DNA of 64,000 nucleotides from JAIQFL01 sp035295745 (GTDB taxonomy: Bacteria > Acidobacteriota > Terriglobia > Bryobacterales > Bryobacteraceae), in assembly GCA_035295745.1 (NCBI GenBank), contig DATGIL010000022.1, forward strand, positions 267,666 through 331,665, given 5' to 3'. The number at the start of each line of letters is the position of its first letter. Positions within the stretch are counted from its first letter, which is position 1. The position numbers and the translations under genes were made by a program. The notes under the pieces are model-generated. The model searched no databases, was not told the origin of the DNA, and saw only the letters and a list, made by a program, of their open reading frames with translations. Shown piece by piece: positions 33,871 to 43,264 of the stretch.

Positions 33871-35235
33871 TTAGGTTCCAACTCTCTGCCGCCGCTTTTT
33901 CCAATAGAAATAAAAAGGCAGTCCAGCGACGATTAATCCTATGCCTTTCAATGACTCCCAAGGCGAGTCCATGAGCGTGGAGAGTACCAAAACCGACGCA
34001 CCCAGAACAAACAGTACCGGTACTGCTGGATATCCTAGTGTGCGATATGGGCGATTTAAATCGGGGCGCTTTCTGCGTAATACCACCACTGCTGCTGTTG
34101 TCATTCCATACAATATCCAACTCGCAAAGATGACGTATGTGTATAGCTGGTCGTACTGCCCGGAGAGAACCAGCAGGGCAGCCCATCCACTTAAAGCTAA
34201 AATCGAGACTCCCGGAGTGTGATATTTAGGACTAACAGACCCAATAATATGGAAGAAATACCCGTCGCGAGCGGCCGCATAAGGCACTCGCGACCCCGAG
34301 AGAATAGAACCGTTGAGTGCCGCGAAGATGCTGATCATCGCTGCCACCGAGACAGCGGCGGCTCCCGGCTCGTGGAAAATGCGGCGCATCATTTCCGCCG
34401 CCACGCGCGAGCTGGACGCCACTTCACCCGGACTGAGTACGTAAAAATAGGCGGCATTTGCCAATAAATAAATCACAATCACTGTAGCCGTTCCCCAGAT
34501 TAGGGAGCGCGGCAGGTTACGCTGGGGGTCGCGCACTTCCGAGGCGACCATGCTGACATTATTCCAGCCGTCATATGCCCAGAGGGCTGCTACCAGTGCT
34601 GCAAAAAAGCCCGCCGTGGTGAGAGGCCCGATGGAATGCGGAGCCGCGGCGTGAGCATGTCCAAATCCCAGCCCTGCAAGGATAACTCCCGCAATCAACG
34701 CCACTTTCACTACAGTAATGGCGACTTGAACGTTGCCCCCGATCTTGACACCGAAGTAATTTAGCCAGGCGAGTCCGAAAATCAATGCCATCGCCAGTAA
34801 TTGCCCGTAGCGGAATTCCCAGACGCCCAGAGGAAGCTTGATTCTGTAGAAGACCGTGTCCAACCAGGGAAAAAAGTTGGCGACATATAGGAAAAATCCG
34901 GTCGCCAAAGTGGCGATCGACCCGCTTTTGGCGACCCACATTTGCGTCCAGCTATACAGGAACCCCCACATGGGTCCGTAGGCCTCGCTCAAGTATGCGT
35001 ACTCGCCGCCGGCCTCAGGCATAGCGGCTGCAAGCTCCGCATACGTGAGTGCGCCGGCAAGCGAGAGCAGCCCGCCGACGATCCACACCACGAAGACCAT
35101 CTCGACCGAACCGGTCCGCTCGATCATCTTCTTCGGCACTAAAAAAATGCCGCTGCCGATGACGGTTCCGACCACGATCGACGCCGCTGCCCACTGCCCT
35201 AAATCGCGCTTTAATTCCGGACTGGCTACCTTCAT
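33871..35235 (-). CDS. APC-family amino-acid permease
   Basis: A 454-residue transporter with about twelve membrane segments. The N-terminal WAAASIVVGTVIGSGIFLVPKKM carries the GSGIF substrate-binding motif of LeuT-fold amino-acid carriers. AGALTYAELAAAMPEAGGEYAYLSEAYGP is the second conserved APC signature. The closest subgroup by eye is the LAT/SteT-like exchangers. Its ATG overlaps the stop of the upstream Na+ symporter gene (ATGA), so both are coexpressed. The amino acid carried cannot be told from sequence. Confidence 0.92.
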   Translation of the reverse strand: MKVASPELKRDLGQWAAASIVVGTVIGSGIFLVPKKMIERTGSVEMVFVVWIVGGLLSLAGALTYAELAAAMPEAGGEYAYLSEAYGPMWGFLYSWTQMWVAKSGSIATLATGFFLYVANFFPWLDTVFYRIKLPLGVWEFRYGQLLAMALIFGLAWLNYFGVKIGGNVQVAITVVKVALIAGVILAGLGFGHAHAAAPHSIGPLTTAGFFAALVAALWAYDGWNNVSMVASEVRDPQRNLPRSLIWGTATVIVIYLLANAAYFYVLSPGEVASSSRVAAEMMRRIFHEPGAAAVSVAAMISIFAALNGSILSGSRVPYAAARDGYFFHIIGSVSPKYHTPGVSILALSGWAALLVLSGQYDQLYTYVIFASWILYGMTTAAVVVLRRKRPDLNRPYRTLGYPAVPVLFVLGASVLVLSTLMDSPWESLKGIGLIVAGLPFYFYWKKRRQRVGT

Positions 35236-36740
35236 TGCGTGATTTCCTCTGAGCCGCCGGGCGATTGGAAAACGGAAGCGATCAGGCCGGCGATAAATGT
35301 TACGGACGTTCCAATCAGTACGTACCAGGTGAAGGCAATCGGGGTGCCGAAGCGCACGTACAGTACCGCCGCAAGTCCCGCCACGACTCCGACCATCGCG
35401 GCCCGTTCGCGCACCCGCTTCGTCAACATGCCCAGCAGAAACACGCCCAGAAGCGCCCCGAACGGAATGGAGGCGAGGGCGAGGCCGGCCTCAAGGACCG
35501 AATGCACGTGCTGCGCGAGTAACCCGATGGTCAGCAAGACGACTCCCCACCCAATGGTCGCGAAGTGAGCCAGCCGGAACTGCGACTTTTCGTCAGAGAT
35601 CGAGCCCCCGCGGCGGCGAAGCATGGGTTGGTAGAAGTCCACTACAGTAGTCGAGGCGAGAGAGTTCAGAGCGGCGCTGATATTGGCCATCGCCGCGGCC
35701 AGGATGGATGCGGCAATGAGGCCCGCGATGGGGGTCGGCATCTGGTTCCAGACGAAGTTGATGTAGACCCGATCCATCTGCGCCGGCCGGCAATCCACTG
35801 CCAATTTTGCACCGGCAGCGCAGACTGGTAGCGCGCGGTCCAGGTAATAGACGTAGAGAAGAATGCCGATCAGCAGGAAGAGAGAGAATTGGACGAAAAT
35901 CACGATCCAGCTTGAAAGCAGCGCGGTGCGGCTCTGGCGCTCGTCGCGGGCGCTGAGCAGACGTTGCACCATCAACTGGTCGGTGCCGTGGCTCGCGGTC
36001 GTCAGGAAGCAACCACCTGCGACTCCCGCCCAGAAGCTGTAAGTCCGCGACAGGAAGTCCATTGTCGGTGAGAATCGGAAATCGAACACCGTAAATTTGT
36101 GCGCGGCGCCGGCCACCTGTGCGACGTGGCCCCAACCGCCGGGTGTCAAGCCGAGAATCACCCAAAAGCTGAGCACAGCGCCGACGACGTAGAGCGCCAT
36201 CTGCACAACGTCTGTCCAGATAACTGCTGTCATACCACCTTCAAAGGTGTAGAAAATCGTGAGCACGATGATGATCACGATCGAAACTTCGATCCCGGTG
36301 CCCAGCACCGTCGAGATGACCAGTGAGATGGCATAGACGCGTACCCCTTCAGCCAATGCCCGCGTCACAAGGAATATAGAGGCGGTGAGTTTACGGATGC
36401 GCTCGCCAAATCTCTTCCGCATCAGTTCATACGCCGTAAACATCTCGCCGCGAAAATAATGGGGTAGAAATAAGGACGAAATCACGAGGCGTGCCAGCAG
36501 ATAGCCCAGCACCAACTGGAGGAATCCCAAGTTTCCTTCAAACGCGAGCGCGGGTGTTCCAACGATGGTCAACGTGCTGGTTTCAGCCGAGACGATCGAG
36601 AGGGTGATGGCCCACCAGGGTGCGGTTCTCCCGCCCAGAAAGTAATCGCGGAGGCTCTTTTGGCCGCGGCCGAACCGGGCGCCGAACCAGGTGATTGCCA
36701 CGAGGTAGATGAGAATAACCGCTAAATCGATAGATCGCAT
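35232..36740 (-). CDS. Sodium:solute symporter (SSS family)
   Basis: A 502-residue protein from ATG 36740. A longer reading to 36863 exists but adds a non-membrane leader. MRSIDLAVILIYLVAITWFG is the first membrane segment, followed by SLRDYFLGGRTAPWWAITLSIVSAETSTLT in part, with the Na+-site serines. About thirteen membrane segments follow. VVGTPALAFEGNLGFLQLVLG and AIWTDVVQMALY-type stretches (AVIWTDVVQMALYVVGAVL) are typical of the family. Substrate could be a sugar, an amino acid or an organic acid. It is translationally coupled to the amino-acid permease downstream, which makes an amino-acid or peptide-derived substrate somewhat more likely. Confidence 0.92.
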   Translation of the reverse strand: MRSIDLAVILIYLVAITWFGARFGRGQKSLRDYFLGGRTAPWWAITLSIVSAETSTLTIVGTPALAFEGNLGFLQLVLGYLLARLVISSLFLPHYFRGEMFTAYELMRKRFGERIRKLTASIFLVTRALAEGVRVYAISLVISTVLGTGIEVSIVIIIVLTIFYTFEGGMTAVIWTDVVQMALYVVGAVLSFWVILGLTPGGWGHVAQVAGAAHKFTVFDFRFSPTMDFLSRTYSFWAGVAGGCFLTTASHGTDQLMVQRLLSARDERQSRTALLSSWIVIFVQFSLFLLIGILLYVYYLDRALPVCAAGAKLAVDCRPAQMDRVYINFVWNQMPTPIAGLIAASILAAAMANISAALNSLASTTVVDFYQPMLRRRGGSISDEKSQFRLAHFATIGWGVVLLTIGLLAQHVHSVLEAGLALASIPFGALLGVFLLGMLTKRVRERAAMVGVVAGLAAVLYVRFGTPIAFTWYVLIGTSVTFIAGLIASVFQSPGGSEEITQ

Positions 36741-37051
36741 GAAATGGCACGGGCATTTCAGCCGCTTTTCGCCTGTAGGACAGCCACTAGCATACCCCTG
36801 ATCTGATATGATTTGTGATTCGGAACCAGGCGAAGGGAAATGGAGTCCAACCGGTTGCGCCACCTATGTGGTTCGGCTATACTCCGCAAGGGTCCTGTCC
36901 GTACACAAGCGCGTAGTGGCTGGCGTTTGGAGCGAGCTTCTGGGAATCCCCAAAATGCCCATCGGGGAAACGGCGACTGGCTCCAGATTCGCAGCGTCGG
37001 GTCCGAACCGGAGAACCATTCTTCAGAAGGCGAGGTAGGCAAGAGGCGCAC
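36741..37051. other. Divergent intergenic region, no clear signals
   Basis: This 311-base gap separates the symporter operon (minus) from the paralogous secreted-protein genes (plus). A TATGAT at 36804-36809 on the plus strand could be a -10 box but lacks a -35 partner. No hairpin, repeat or small gene with convincing features was seen. Confidence 0.35.
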
Positions 37052-38485
37052 GTGCACAGATTCTCGGTGGCTTTGAGAATGATGACGGCTTGTGCCCTTG
37101 TGGGCGGATTCGTTCTGGCGGGAGCCGTGCCGTTCTGCCACGCACAAACCTCCAGCACCTCTGCGACGCCACCGAAAAAATATAAAGATGGCGAATACGA
37201 GATCGTCAGCCAGGCTTACAAAGACGTCAGCGACCCTGCCAGACAGATTACCGATCTCGACACTTGGTCGCAGAAATATCCCGATTCCGACTACAAAGAG
37301 GACCGCACCTATCTGTACGTACAGGCGTTTCTGAAGTTGAACCAGCCGGCGAAAGTGCTCGAGTATGGTTCTCAACTGATGGCGAGGGACGCCGGTTCCG
37401 TCTTTAACAGCACCGGCACCGAGCAACTGGCGGGCTTGCCCATCAAGTTGACGATGTTGAACGTCTTGTACTCCGTAGCTTTGAACGCCGCGTCGCTGCC
37501 TGGTGCGACGACGGAGCAGTTGGCCCTGGGAGCGAAGGCCGCCGGCGCGCTATTGGAGTTCGCACCCAAATACTTCGTGCCCGAGAATAAACCCGCCGCG
37601 CAGACCGACGCCGCGTGGTCCGCCGCGCGCACCGACGTGCTCGGAAAGGCAAAAACGGCACGCATCGCGATCGCGCTGAAGCCGGGCCTCGAGGCCCAAC
37701 AGAAGAAGGATTGTCCCGGGCAAGAGAGTGCCTTCTCCAAGGCTATGGCCGATTATCCCGATAGCGGAGCCGCTTCCTATCAATTGGGTGTGGCCCTGCT
37801 CACTTGTGAAGCTGCCAATCCCGAGAAGGTTTCGCTAGGATTGTGGCAGATCGCTCGTGCGTCTTCATTAGATCCTGCAAAGAGCGGTCTGGAGCCGAAA
37901 GACGTGCCGGGAATCGAGGCATATTTAAAGAAGGTGTACATCCGCATTCATGGTAGCGATGAGGGCCTCGATCAGCTCCGGCAGCAGGCCGCCGCCAACG
38001 CAGCGCCGACCGCTGGGTTTAAAATCAAATCCGTCTCCGAGATTGCACAAGAGAAACAGGCGGAATTCGAAGCGGGACATCCACAAATTGCTTTGTGGAT
38101 GCGAATCAAGGGACAGTTGGCCGACACCAATGGGGATCAATATTTTCAGGGTCAACTGAAAGACGCAGCCGTACCGCAGCTCACCGGTAGACTGGTGGAA
38201 GCCAAGCCCGCTTGCCACCCCAAAGAGCTGCTGGTGGGCGTGGAGGTCCCGGATTCCATGAAACCGCTCCAGGCAGAAATCAGTCTGAAACTGGATAAAC
38301 CGCTCGCTGGTAAACCGGAAGCCAATGCGGAATTCCGTTGGGAAGGCGTACCGACGGCGTTCACGAAGGATCCTTTTTTGCTTACTATGGAAACCGAGGC
38401 GGCCAAGATCGCCGGGCTGGCCACCACGCCGTGCAATGCGCTGCCGGACCGATCCGGCGCGAAGAAGGGTCCCGTGAAGAAATAG
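37052..38485 (+). CDS. Secreted repeat-containing protein, paralogue A
   Basis: A 477-residue exported protein from GTG 37052, which has AAGAGG five bases upstream and gives a complete signal peptide (SVALRMMTACALVGGFVLAGAVPFCHA in part). The N-terminal 300 residues look helical and TPR-like (DLDTWSQKYPDSDYKEDRTYLYVQAFLKL in part). The last 130 residues (about 350 onward) form a separate domain with KPACHPKELLVGVEVPDS and a final TTPCNALP. Two cysteines in that domain could form a disulphide. The next gene is a full-length paralogue. No named family is recognised. Acidobacteria carry many such proteins; a role in outer-membrane or envelope assembly is only a guess. Confidence 0.88.
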   Translation: MHRFSVALRMMTACALVGGFVLAGAVPFCHAQTSSTSATPPKKYKDGEYEIVSQAYKDVSDPARQITDLDTWSQKYPDSDYKEDRTYLYVQAFLKLNQPAKVLEYGSQLMARDAGSVFNSTGTEQLAGLPIKLTMLNVLYSVALNAASLPGATTEQLALGAKAAGALLEFAPKYFVPENKPAAQTDAAWSAARTDVLGKAKTARIAIALKPGLEAQQKKDCPGQESAFSKAMADYPDSGAASYQLGVALLTCEAANPEKVSLGLWQIARASSLDPAKSGLEPKDVPGIEAYLKKVYIRIHGSDEGLDQLRQQAAANAAPTAGFKIKSVSEIAQEKQAEFEAGHPQIALWMRIKGQLADTNGDQYFQGQLKDAAVPQLTGRLVEAKPACHPKELLVGVEVPDSMKPLQAEISLKLDKPLAGKPEANAEFRWEGVPTAFTKDPFLLTMETEAAKIAGLATTPCNALPDRSGAKKGPVKK

Positions 38486-38493
38486 GAATCTGA

Positions 38494-38514
38494 GGAACGG
38501 CGGATCGCCGTTCC
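38494..38514 (+). terminator. Perfect hairpin between the two paralogues
   Basis: GGAACGGCG and CGCCGTTCC form a nine-base stem around GAT, nine bases after the stop of paralogue A. No U-run follows directly, so it may be an mRNA stabiliser or attenuator, lowering expression of paralogue B, rather than a full terminator. Confidence 0.55.
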
Positions 38515-38571
38515 GATGAGTTTAAAATTTTGGGGGTTTACGTGTTTGGCAGAACGCACAGGAATTCTGAT

Positions 38572-39975
38572 ATGAAATGGAAGAGAATCGCGGCTGTGGC
38601 CGCATTGGGTGCTGTCGCACTGACAGGAACAGTCCGCCAGGCGCGCGCGCAGGCTGCGGCCGCGCAACCCGAGACGCACTACAAAGACCAGGGTGAATTC
38701 GATGCCTATAATGCCGTGTCCGTGGACATGATAGGTAAGAACTTCGCCAAGGCGATTACCGACCTGGATACCTGGAAGCAGAAATATCCAGATACCTGGT
38801 ACAAGGATGTCCGCACTCTTTTGTACCTCCAGGCCTACAACGAAACCAAGCAGTTCGGTAAGGCGATCGACGCGGCGGGCGAGTTGATGGCCAAGGGCGA
38901 TCTGGACACCACATTCCCCGATCCGAAGCAAGGCCCGGCGGATGTGATCAAAGTGCTATTCACGACTTGCTCAGCCATCCAGCAGGCCGCCGCCCAGAAT
39001 CCTCCGCCCACCCCGGAACAACTGGCGATTGCCGAAAAGGCCGCTCGCAAGCTTGTGGACTATAACCGTAAGCCGGAAGGCCTGGACGATGCGGCATGGA
39101 ACGGCGCCAAGCCGCAGTTGCAGGGTGTGGCGAAGGCCGCGCTCCTGACCATCGCCGTGCTGCCTGGCAATCAGGCGATGGCCAAGAATCCACGGGATTG
39201 TGAGACGGCGTCGGCGGTGTTCACCAAAGCGTTGAAGGACTACCCGGACAAGTCGTTCATCTCGTATAGCCTCGGCACTGCCCTCAATTGTCTGGCGCGC
39301 GCTAAGCCCGATCAGGCAGCGACGATTGCGCCCAAAGCGATCTACGAGTTTGTACGCGCCGCGGCTGTGGATCCGACCCTCGGCGGATCGGGAGATGCCA
39401 AGAAGATCACGGACTACGCCGACAGCGCCTACAAGACGTACCACGGGAGCGATGAAGGCCTGGACGCCCTGAAGACGGCGGCCAAGTCTTCCCCGCTGCC
39501 GCCGGACAACTTCACGATCGAGACGGCAGCGGCGGTGGCCAATCGCAAGCAGCAGGAGTTTGCGCAGAGCAATCCGCAGCTTGCCATGTGGATGGGCATC
39601 AAGGCCCAACTCTCCGATGCGGACAAGGGTACGGCGTATTTCGAGAGCACGCTGAAGAACGCCGCCGTGCCGAAGCTGAAGGGCATGGTAGTGGAAGGCA
39701 AGCCCGCCTGCCGCTCGAAGGAGATCCTGGTAGCGGTCCCGACTCCGGACCAGCAAGGTTCTCCGACCGCGGAGATTTCGCTGAAGCTGGATGCGGCACT
39801 GACGGGCAAGCCGGAGCCCGGCGAGATTCAATGGGAAGGCGTGCCGTCGGCCTTTACGCAGAGCCCGTTCCTGCTGACCATGGACACGGAGAAGGCCAAG
39901 ATTGAAGGCCTCAAAACAACCCCGTGCGCGGCGGCTCCCCCGCGGCGCGGCGGCGCACCTACCAAGAAGAAGTAA
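38572..39975 (+). CDS. Secreted repeat-containing protein, paralogue B
   Basis: A 467-residue protein from ATG 38572, chosen because AGGA lies eight bases upstream and the signal peptide (MKWKRIAAVAALGAVALTG) starts there. A GTG at 38530 is in frame. It aligns with paralogue A throughout: DLDTWKQKYPDTWYKDVRTLLYLQAY, HGSDEGLDALK, KPACRSKEILVAVPTPD, EGVPSAFTQSPFLLTMDTEKAKIEGLKTTPC (in parts). The C-terminus is basic and proline-rich (PPRRGGAPTKKK). The pair arose by tandem duplication and has diverged strongly, so both copies are probably kept for different partners. Function unknown. Confidence 0.88.
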   Translation: MKWKRIAAVAALGAVALTGTVRQARAQAAAAQPETHYKDQGEFDAYNAVSVDMIGKNFAKAITDLDTWKQKYPDTWYKDVRTLLYLQAYNETKQFGKAIDAAGELMAKGDLDTTFPDPKQGPADVIKVLFTTCSAIQQAAAQNPPPTPEQLAIAEKAARKLVDYNRKPEGLDDAAWNGAKPQLQGVAKAALLTIAVLPGNQAMAKNPRDCETASAVFTKALKDYPDKSFISYSLGTALNCLARAKPDQAATIAPKAIYEFVRAAAVDPTLGGSGDAKKITDYADSAYKTYHGSDEGLDALKTAAKSSPLPPDNFTIETAAAVANRKQQEFAQSNPQLAMWMGIKAQLSDADKGTAYFESTLKNAAVPKLKGMVVEGKPACRSKEILVAVPTPDQQGSPTAEISLKLDAALTGKPEPGEIQWEGVPSAFTQSPFLLTMDTEKAKIEGLKTTPCAAAPPRRGGAPTKKK

Positions 39976-39982
39976 GCGGATC

Positions 39983-40016
39983 GAGTGGGGTATGCCCTGG
40001 CCGGCGTGCCCCACTC
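39983..40016 (+). terminator. Intrinsic terminator after paralogue B
   Basis: GAGTGGGGTATGCC and GGCGTGCCCCACTC form a fourteen-base stem (with G-U pairs) around a six-base loop, followed by TTTA. It lies seven bases after the stop of paralogue B. It also overlaps the end region of the small minus-strand gene at 40018. Confidence 0.7.
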
Positions 40017-40017
40017 T

Positions 40018-40257
40018 TTACGTGCGGTGTTCCTGTGGGCAGCACTGCGCTTGCGGAGTTTTGGGATTCGCGAGCATCAGGCTGAACAGGAAGCGTTCGA
40101 TGGGGCTCAGCCTCGTGCCGGCCTGCTGCAGATCGCGATAGTTATTGCGGAAGCTCTGCGCGGACGATACGATCCGGTTCAACGCCGGCGAGGTATGCAC
40201 GGCCGTGGCGGTTAACCCCAGCGCCATGATCGCGATAATGGAAGTTCTTCGTATCAT
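40018..40257 (-). CDS. Small secreted protein of unknown function
   Basis: A 79-residue protein with a clear signal peptide (MIRRTSIIAIMALGLTATAV) and a mature part of about 57 residues, SPALNRIVSSAQSFRNNYRD at its start, rich in helix-forming residues and ending with a CC pair. The signal peptide is the reason to accept it as a gene. I do not recognise the family. TTAGAT lies seven bases before the ATG and there is no Shine-Dalgarno sequence, so it might be another leaderless message. It converges on paralogue B. Confidence 0.6.
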   Translation of the reverse strand: MIRRTSIIAIMALGLTATAVHTSPALNRIVSSAQSFRNNYRDLQQAGTRLSPIERFLFSLMLANPKTPQAQCCPQEHRT

Positions 40258-40464
40258 CTCTGCTATCTAAGACGACGATCCCCGCCCTCCCGTTAGCCCC
40301 AATCCCCACGTTAAGAGCTTTTTACATAGGTGCGCTGGTACCCCTTTCGGAAGGTCAAAGGACAACCACGGCCGAAACTGAAGTGAAAAGTGGGATTTAC
40401 GGCGGGTCGCGATCCTTAATTTGCTTTACTGGCAGGCGCTTGGGAATGGCGGCGTCAAGTCGCG

Positions 40465-41301
40465 TCAGCGTCCGGCGCCCGCGTCCTGGGCGAAAGTCAC
40501 CGTCGTGTTCACATCCGTGCGGCGAAAATCGCTGTTCGTAACGTTGATCGATACTACTTGTTTGAAGAAGAACAACGCACGCACCGAGAACTCTCCACCG
40601 AAGCCCGATGGAAACCACACTCCGTCCGCCAGCCGCTGATAACTGACGGTAAACCCGATGCCATGTACGCTCGTCCCCAGCAGAATGCGTACCGGCAGCG
40701 GAATGCCGACCGTGAGATCGGTGGACACTCGCACCGGCTGAAACTCCTCGGCATCGATCAGCGCTTCGCCCCTCCAAATGCCCTGGTTTCCGGAGGCGTC
40801 CTTCTGTTTGTTGGGGCGGAATGTCACGCGATAGATCTTGCGCCCGGCCCGCATTTCCGTACCTGCGAGCTTGTACTCGTAAAGACGTTGTTCCTCCGAC
40901 GTGAGCGGGAAAAGCCCGCGCGGTACCCCATCCTTCGTCTTTCCGAGCGACGTGCTGAAAGAGTCGCCCTCACTTCCCGTGGTCACGGACAGGCTCTCGC
41001 CCGAGCCACCGCTGAAACTGACATTGCAGCGGCTCACGTCGCCATCCTTCGCCGGGTTAACTGGCCGGCGTTCGATGCCTTCCGCCATCGGAACAACCGT
41101 GTATTCGCGCCGTTGCTCGCACGTGGTCTTGCCGTTCGATTGATGCATCGCCACCAGTTCCTGCTGGCGGTACACAAACTGCTTCCGGGCCTCCACAGAT
41201 TTCGCCTGATTGGCAGCGACGCGGCCCATGATCTCCTCGATCGAGGCCGCCTGAGAGAATCCCGCTGACGCCGCAACGAGGACCCACAGTATCCGCTTCA
41301 T
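40465..41301 (-). CDS. Exported protein of unknown function, outer-membrane-lipoprotein-like fold possible
   Basis: A 278-residue protein from ATG 41301, where MKRILWVLVAASAGFSQA gives the signal peptide. A longer reading to 41361 adds a leader that breaks the signal. The first 60 residues are helical (IEEIMGRVAANQAKSVEARKQFVYRQQEL in part). The rest is beta-rich: KIYRVTFRPN, IWRGEALIDAEEFQPVRVSTDLT and VWFPSGFGGEFSVRALFFFKQVVSINVTNSDFR in part. That pattern resembles LolA/LolB-like or outer-membrane sigma-anchor folds, with the 'EALIDAEEFQPVRV' phrase common in acidobacterial proteins of this type. It is probably periplasmic. Function not known. Confidence 0.82.
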   Translation of the reverse strand: MKRILWVLVAASAGFSQAASIEEIMGRVAANQAKSVEARKQFVYRQQELVAMHQSNGKTTCEQRREYTVVPMAEGIERRPVNPAKDGDVSRCNVSFSGGSGESLSVTTGSEGDSFSTSLGKTKDGVPRGLFPLTSEEQRLYEYKLAGTEMRAGRKIYRVTFRPNKQKDASGNQGIWRGEALIDAEEFQPVRVSTDLTVGIPLPVRILLGTSVHGIGFTVSYQRLADGVWFPSGFGGEFSVRALFFFKQVVSINVTNSDFRRTDVNTTVTFAQDAGAGR

Positions 41302-41425
41302 ATTCCTCAATACGACGATATGCCGTCGAAGAACGCAGACCATGGCGCCTCGTCGCGCCACACGGACCTTGATGGCCGATCAGGATGCCCTTGCAAGGGA
41401 CCGGCATCAGTCATGGGATGACGGC

Positions 41426-41746
41426 TCAGATCCTCTTGTACTTGATCGTTCGATTCTGGTCGTCGGTCAATTCCAGTTCCGTGGACGTCACCTTGACCTT
41501 GGCTTTCGTCGATCTGCCGCCCATCAACCACTCCAATTCGTCCCCGTTCAACTTGTAGTTGCCCCGCATCGTCTGCCCCATCATCGTTACCGACGCGGTT
41601 CCATCGTCTTTGAACTCCGCGGTCATTTTCATAGGAGCGTTTTGCACCTCCCACTTGCCCAGGATCAGGCTCTGAGGACTGGAGCCGCAGGCAGATAGAA
41701 GCAGAACCACGCAGGCTACTAACAGGACACACGACTTCACTTTCAT
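41426..41746 (-). CDS. Small lipoprotein
   Basis: A 106-residue lipoprotein from ATG 41746, which has a strong GGGAGG five bases upstream. The signal ends in the lipobox LLSAC, so Cys is lipidated. The mature part, ILGKWEVQNAPMKMTAEFKD at its start, is a small beta-barrel-like domain of the lipocalin-like type (GKWEV ... FKDDGTASVTMMG ... NYKLNGDELEW). Such domains are common in short bacterial lipoproteins and carry no known activity. It is in line with, but 125 bases upstream of, the exported protein at 40465-41301. Confidence 0.85.
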   Translation of the reverse strand: MKVKSCVLLVACVVLLLSACGSSPQSLILGKWEVQNAPMKMTAEFKDDGTASVTMMGQTMRGNYKLNGDELEWLMGGRSTKAKVKVTSTELELTDDQNRTIKYKRI

Positions 41747-41965
41747 GCTAACCTCCCGGAAGCTATCCAAAGTCAGTACTAAAATCGAGGCTTGCCAGAT
41801 CAGCCTTCCGGCCTAACAGTGTAGCGTCTCCCGATCCTTCTGCATCGCCTGGTCCACCAACGTTAACCGCGAGGGCGAGTTTGGGTGGCGCCCCTTCCTT
41901 TGCCAACAACGCTTGCCACTACACCCACTCTTGTGCCCGATGGTGAAGGGAGTTACTGTGCCGTC

Positions 41966-43264
41966 GTGACCACGCTTTGTCCGCGTTTGCTGTTACTTCT
42001 CGCTACCTCATGGGCGGCGGCCCGTGCCGGATCGAATCCGCCTGAGTCGTTTTCTCAGGCGCGTGCCATGGATCACGTTCGTGCTTTGGCCGCCTTGAAA
42101 AGCCGGACCGCCGGGACACCAGGCGAGTCGAGAGCGATCCGCTACGTGCACGAGCAGCTACGTCACGCTGCCGTCGACGTTCAAACCGAATCGTTCCTCT
42201 TTCGCTCCTACCACCTGGACCGGGCAACCCTGCGTGTGGGTGCCGTGAGCGTTCAGCCTATCCGCGTCGAGTTCGATCCGTATCAGGGGGCCACGGAGAT
42301 CCGCGGCCGCGTCGCCCTACTTACGGCCGCAATGGCAAACGGAGAGAGCGGCATGATGGGCGATCTCTCGCAACGAATCGTGGTGACCACCGGCGATGCA
42401 CGGGATTACCGCATCGCCGCTCACCAGCCCGCCGCTATCGTCTTCGTCTCCGATAACGATTTCGAGAGGCTCAAGCCGACGGCGGCGGATCTTGCAGAAC
42501 TCGTCTTGAACGGCCAGGTGCGGACTCTACGGAGCGCGAATCTGGTCGCGACGACGCGGAACTCCAGCGCGCTTCGCGAAATCATCGTATCGGCGCACGT
42601 TGATTCGGCCGGTACGCCCGGCGCGCAAGATAACGCATCGGGAGTCGCGGTGCTTCTCGAGTTGGCCCGCACGCTGCCGAAGTTGCACCTGCCATATCGA
42701 TTGCGTTTCGTCTTTTTCGGCGCAGAGGAGTTCGGCCTTCTCGGGTCCCAGGCCTACCTGGACCACCACCGGGAAGACCTTCAGCGATGCGCGCTCCTGT
42801 TCAATATGGACTCTGTGGGCGGCAGGGATATCTGGATCGACATGAGGGACGGAGTGCAAAACCTTCCGCCCCACAAGGCATTCAGCCGGCATCCCCAGGA
42901 GGATCTCGACAAGGCAGATGACGACTTCACAGGACGTTGGACGTTGCTCCGCACCGCAAACGAATCGTCCGATACGTCCAACGTTCCACCATGGCTCCAG
43001 CAAGCGATCCGGGACTCCGCCCGGGAACTTGGATATCGCATCAACGAGGGCCGCGGCGCCAGTTCCGACCATCGGACCTTTGCCGCCGCCGGCATCGTGG
43101 CGACCGACATCGCGATTGGTGGAATCAAAAGCCATACCCCCGACGACGTACCAGCACAGATCATCCCGTCGAGCTTGGAACAGGCTGCGCGCATAGTGAC
43201 CGGCGTTGTCATTCGCAGTATCGCCGCCCTTAACTCGCCGGCCTCGACGCAGACTATACAATGA
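41966..43264 (+). CDS. M28-family zinc aminopeptidase, secreted
   Basis: A 432-residue protein from GTG 41966, where a signal peptide begins (TTLCPRLLLLLATSWAAARA). A GTG at 41885 is also in frame and would add 27 residues. A PA-like segment precedes the catalytic domain. The M28 zinc ligands are visible in order: IVSAHVDSAGTPGAQDNASGV (His, Asp), FFGAEEFGLLGS (catalytic Glu and ligand Glu), NMDSVGG (Asp) and IKSHTPDD (His). It removes N-terminal residues or cleaves small amides outside the cytoplasm. Its stop is inside the ATGA start of the amidinotransferase, an unusual partner. Confidence 0.9.
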   Translation: MTTLCPRLLLLLATSWAAARAGSNPPESFSQARAMDHVRALAALKSRTAGTPGESRAIRYVHEQLRHAAVDVQTESFLFRSYHLDRATLRVGAVSVQPIRVEFDPYQGATEIRGRVALLTAAMANGESGMMGDLSQRIVVTTGDARDYRIAAHQPAAIVFVSDNDFERLKPTAADLAELVLNGQVRTLRSANLVATTRNSSALREIIVSAHVDSAGTPGAQDNASGVAVLLELARTLPKLHLPYRLRFVFFGAEEFGLLGSQAYLDHHREDLQRCALLFNMDSVGGRDIWIDMRDGVQNLPPHKAFSRHPQEDLDKADDDFTGRWTLLRTANESSDTSNVPPWLQQAIRDSARELGYRINEGRGASSDHRTFAAAGIVATDIAIGGIKSHTPDDVPAQIIPSSLEQAARIVTGVVIRSIAALNSPASTQTIQ

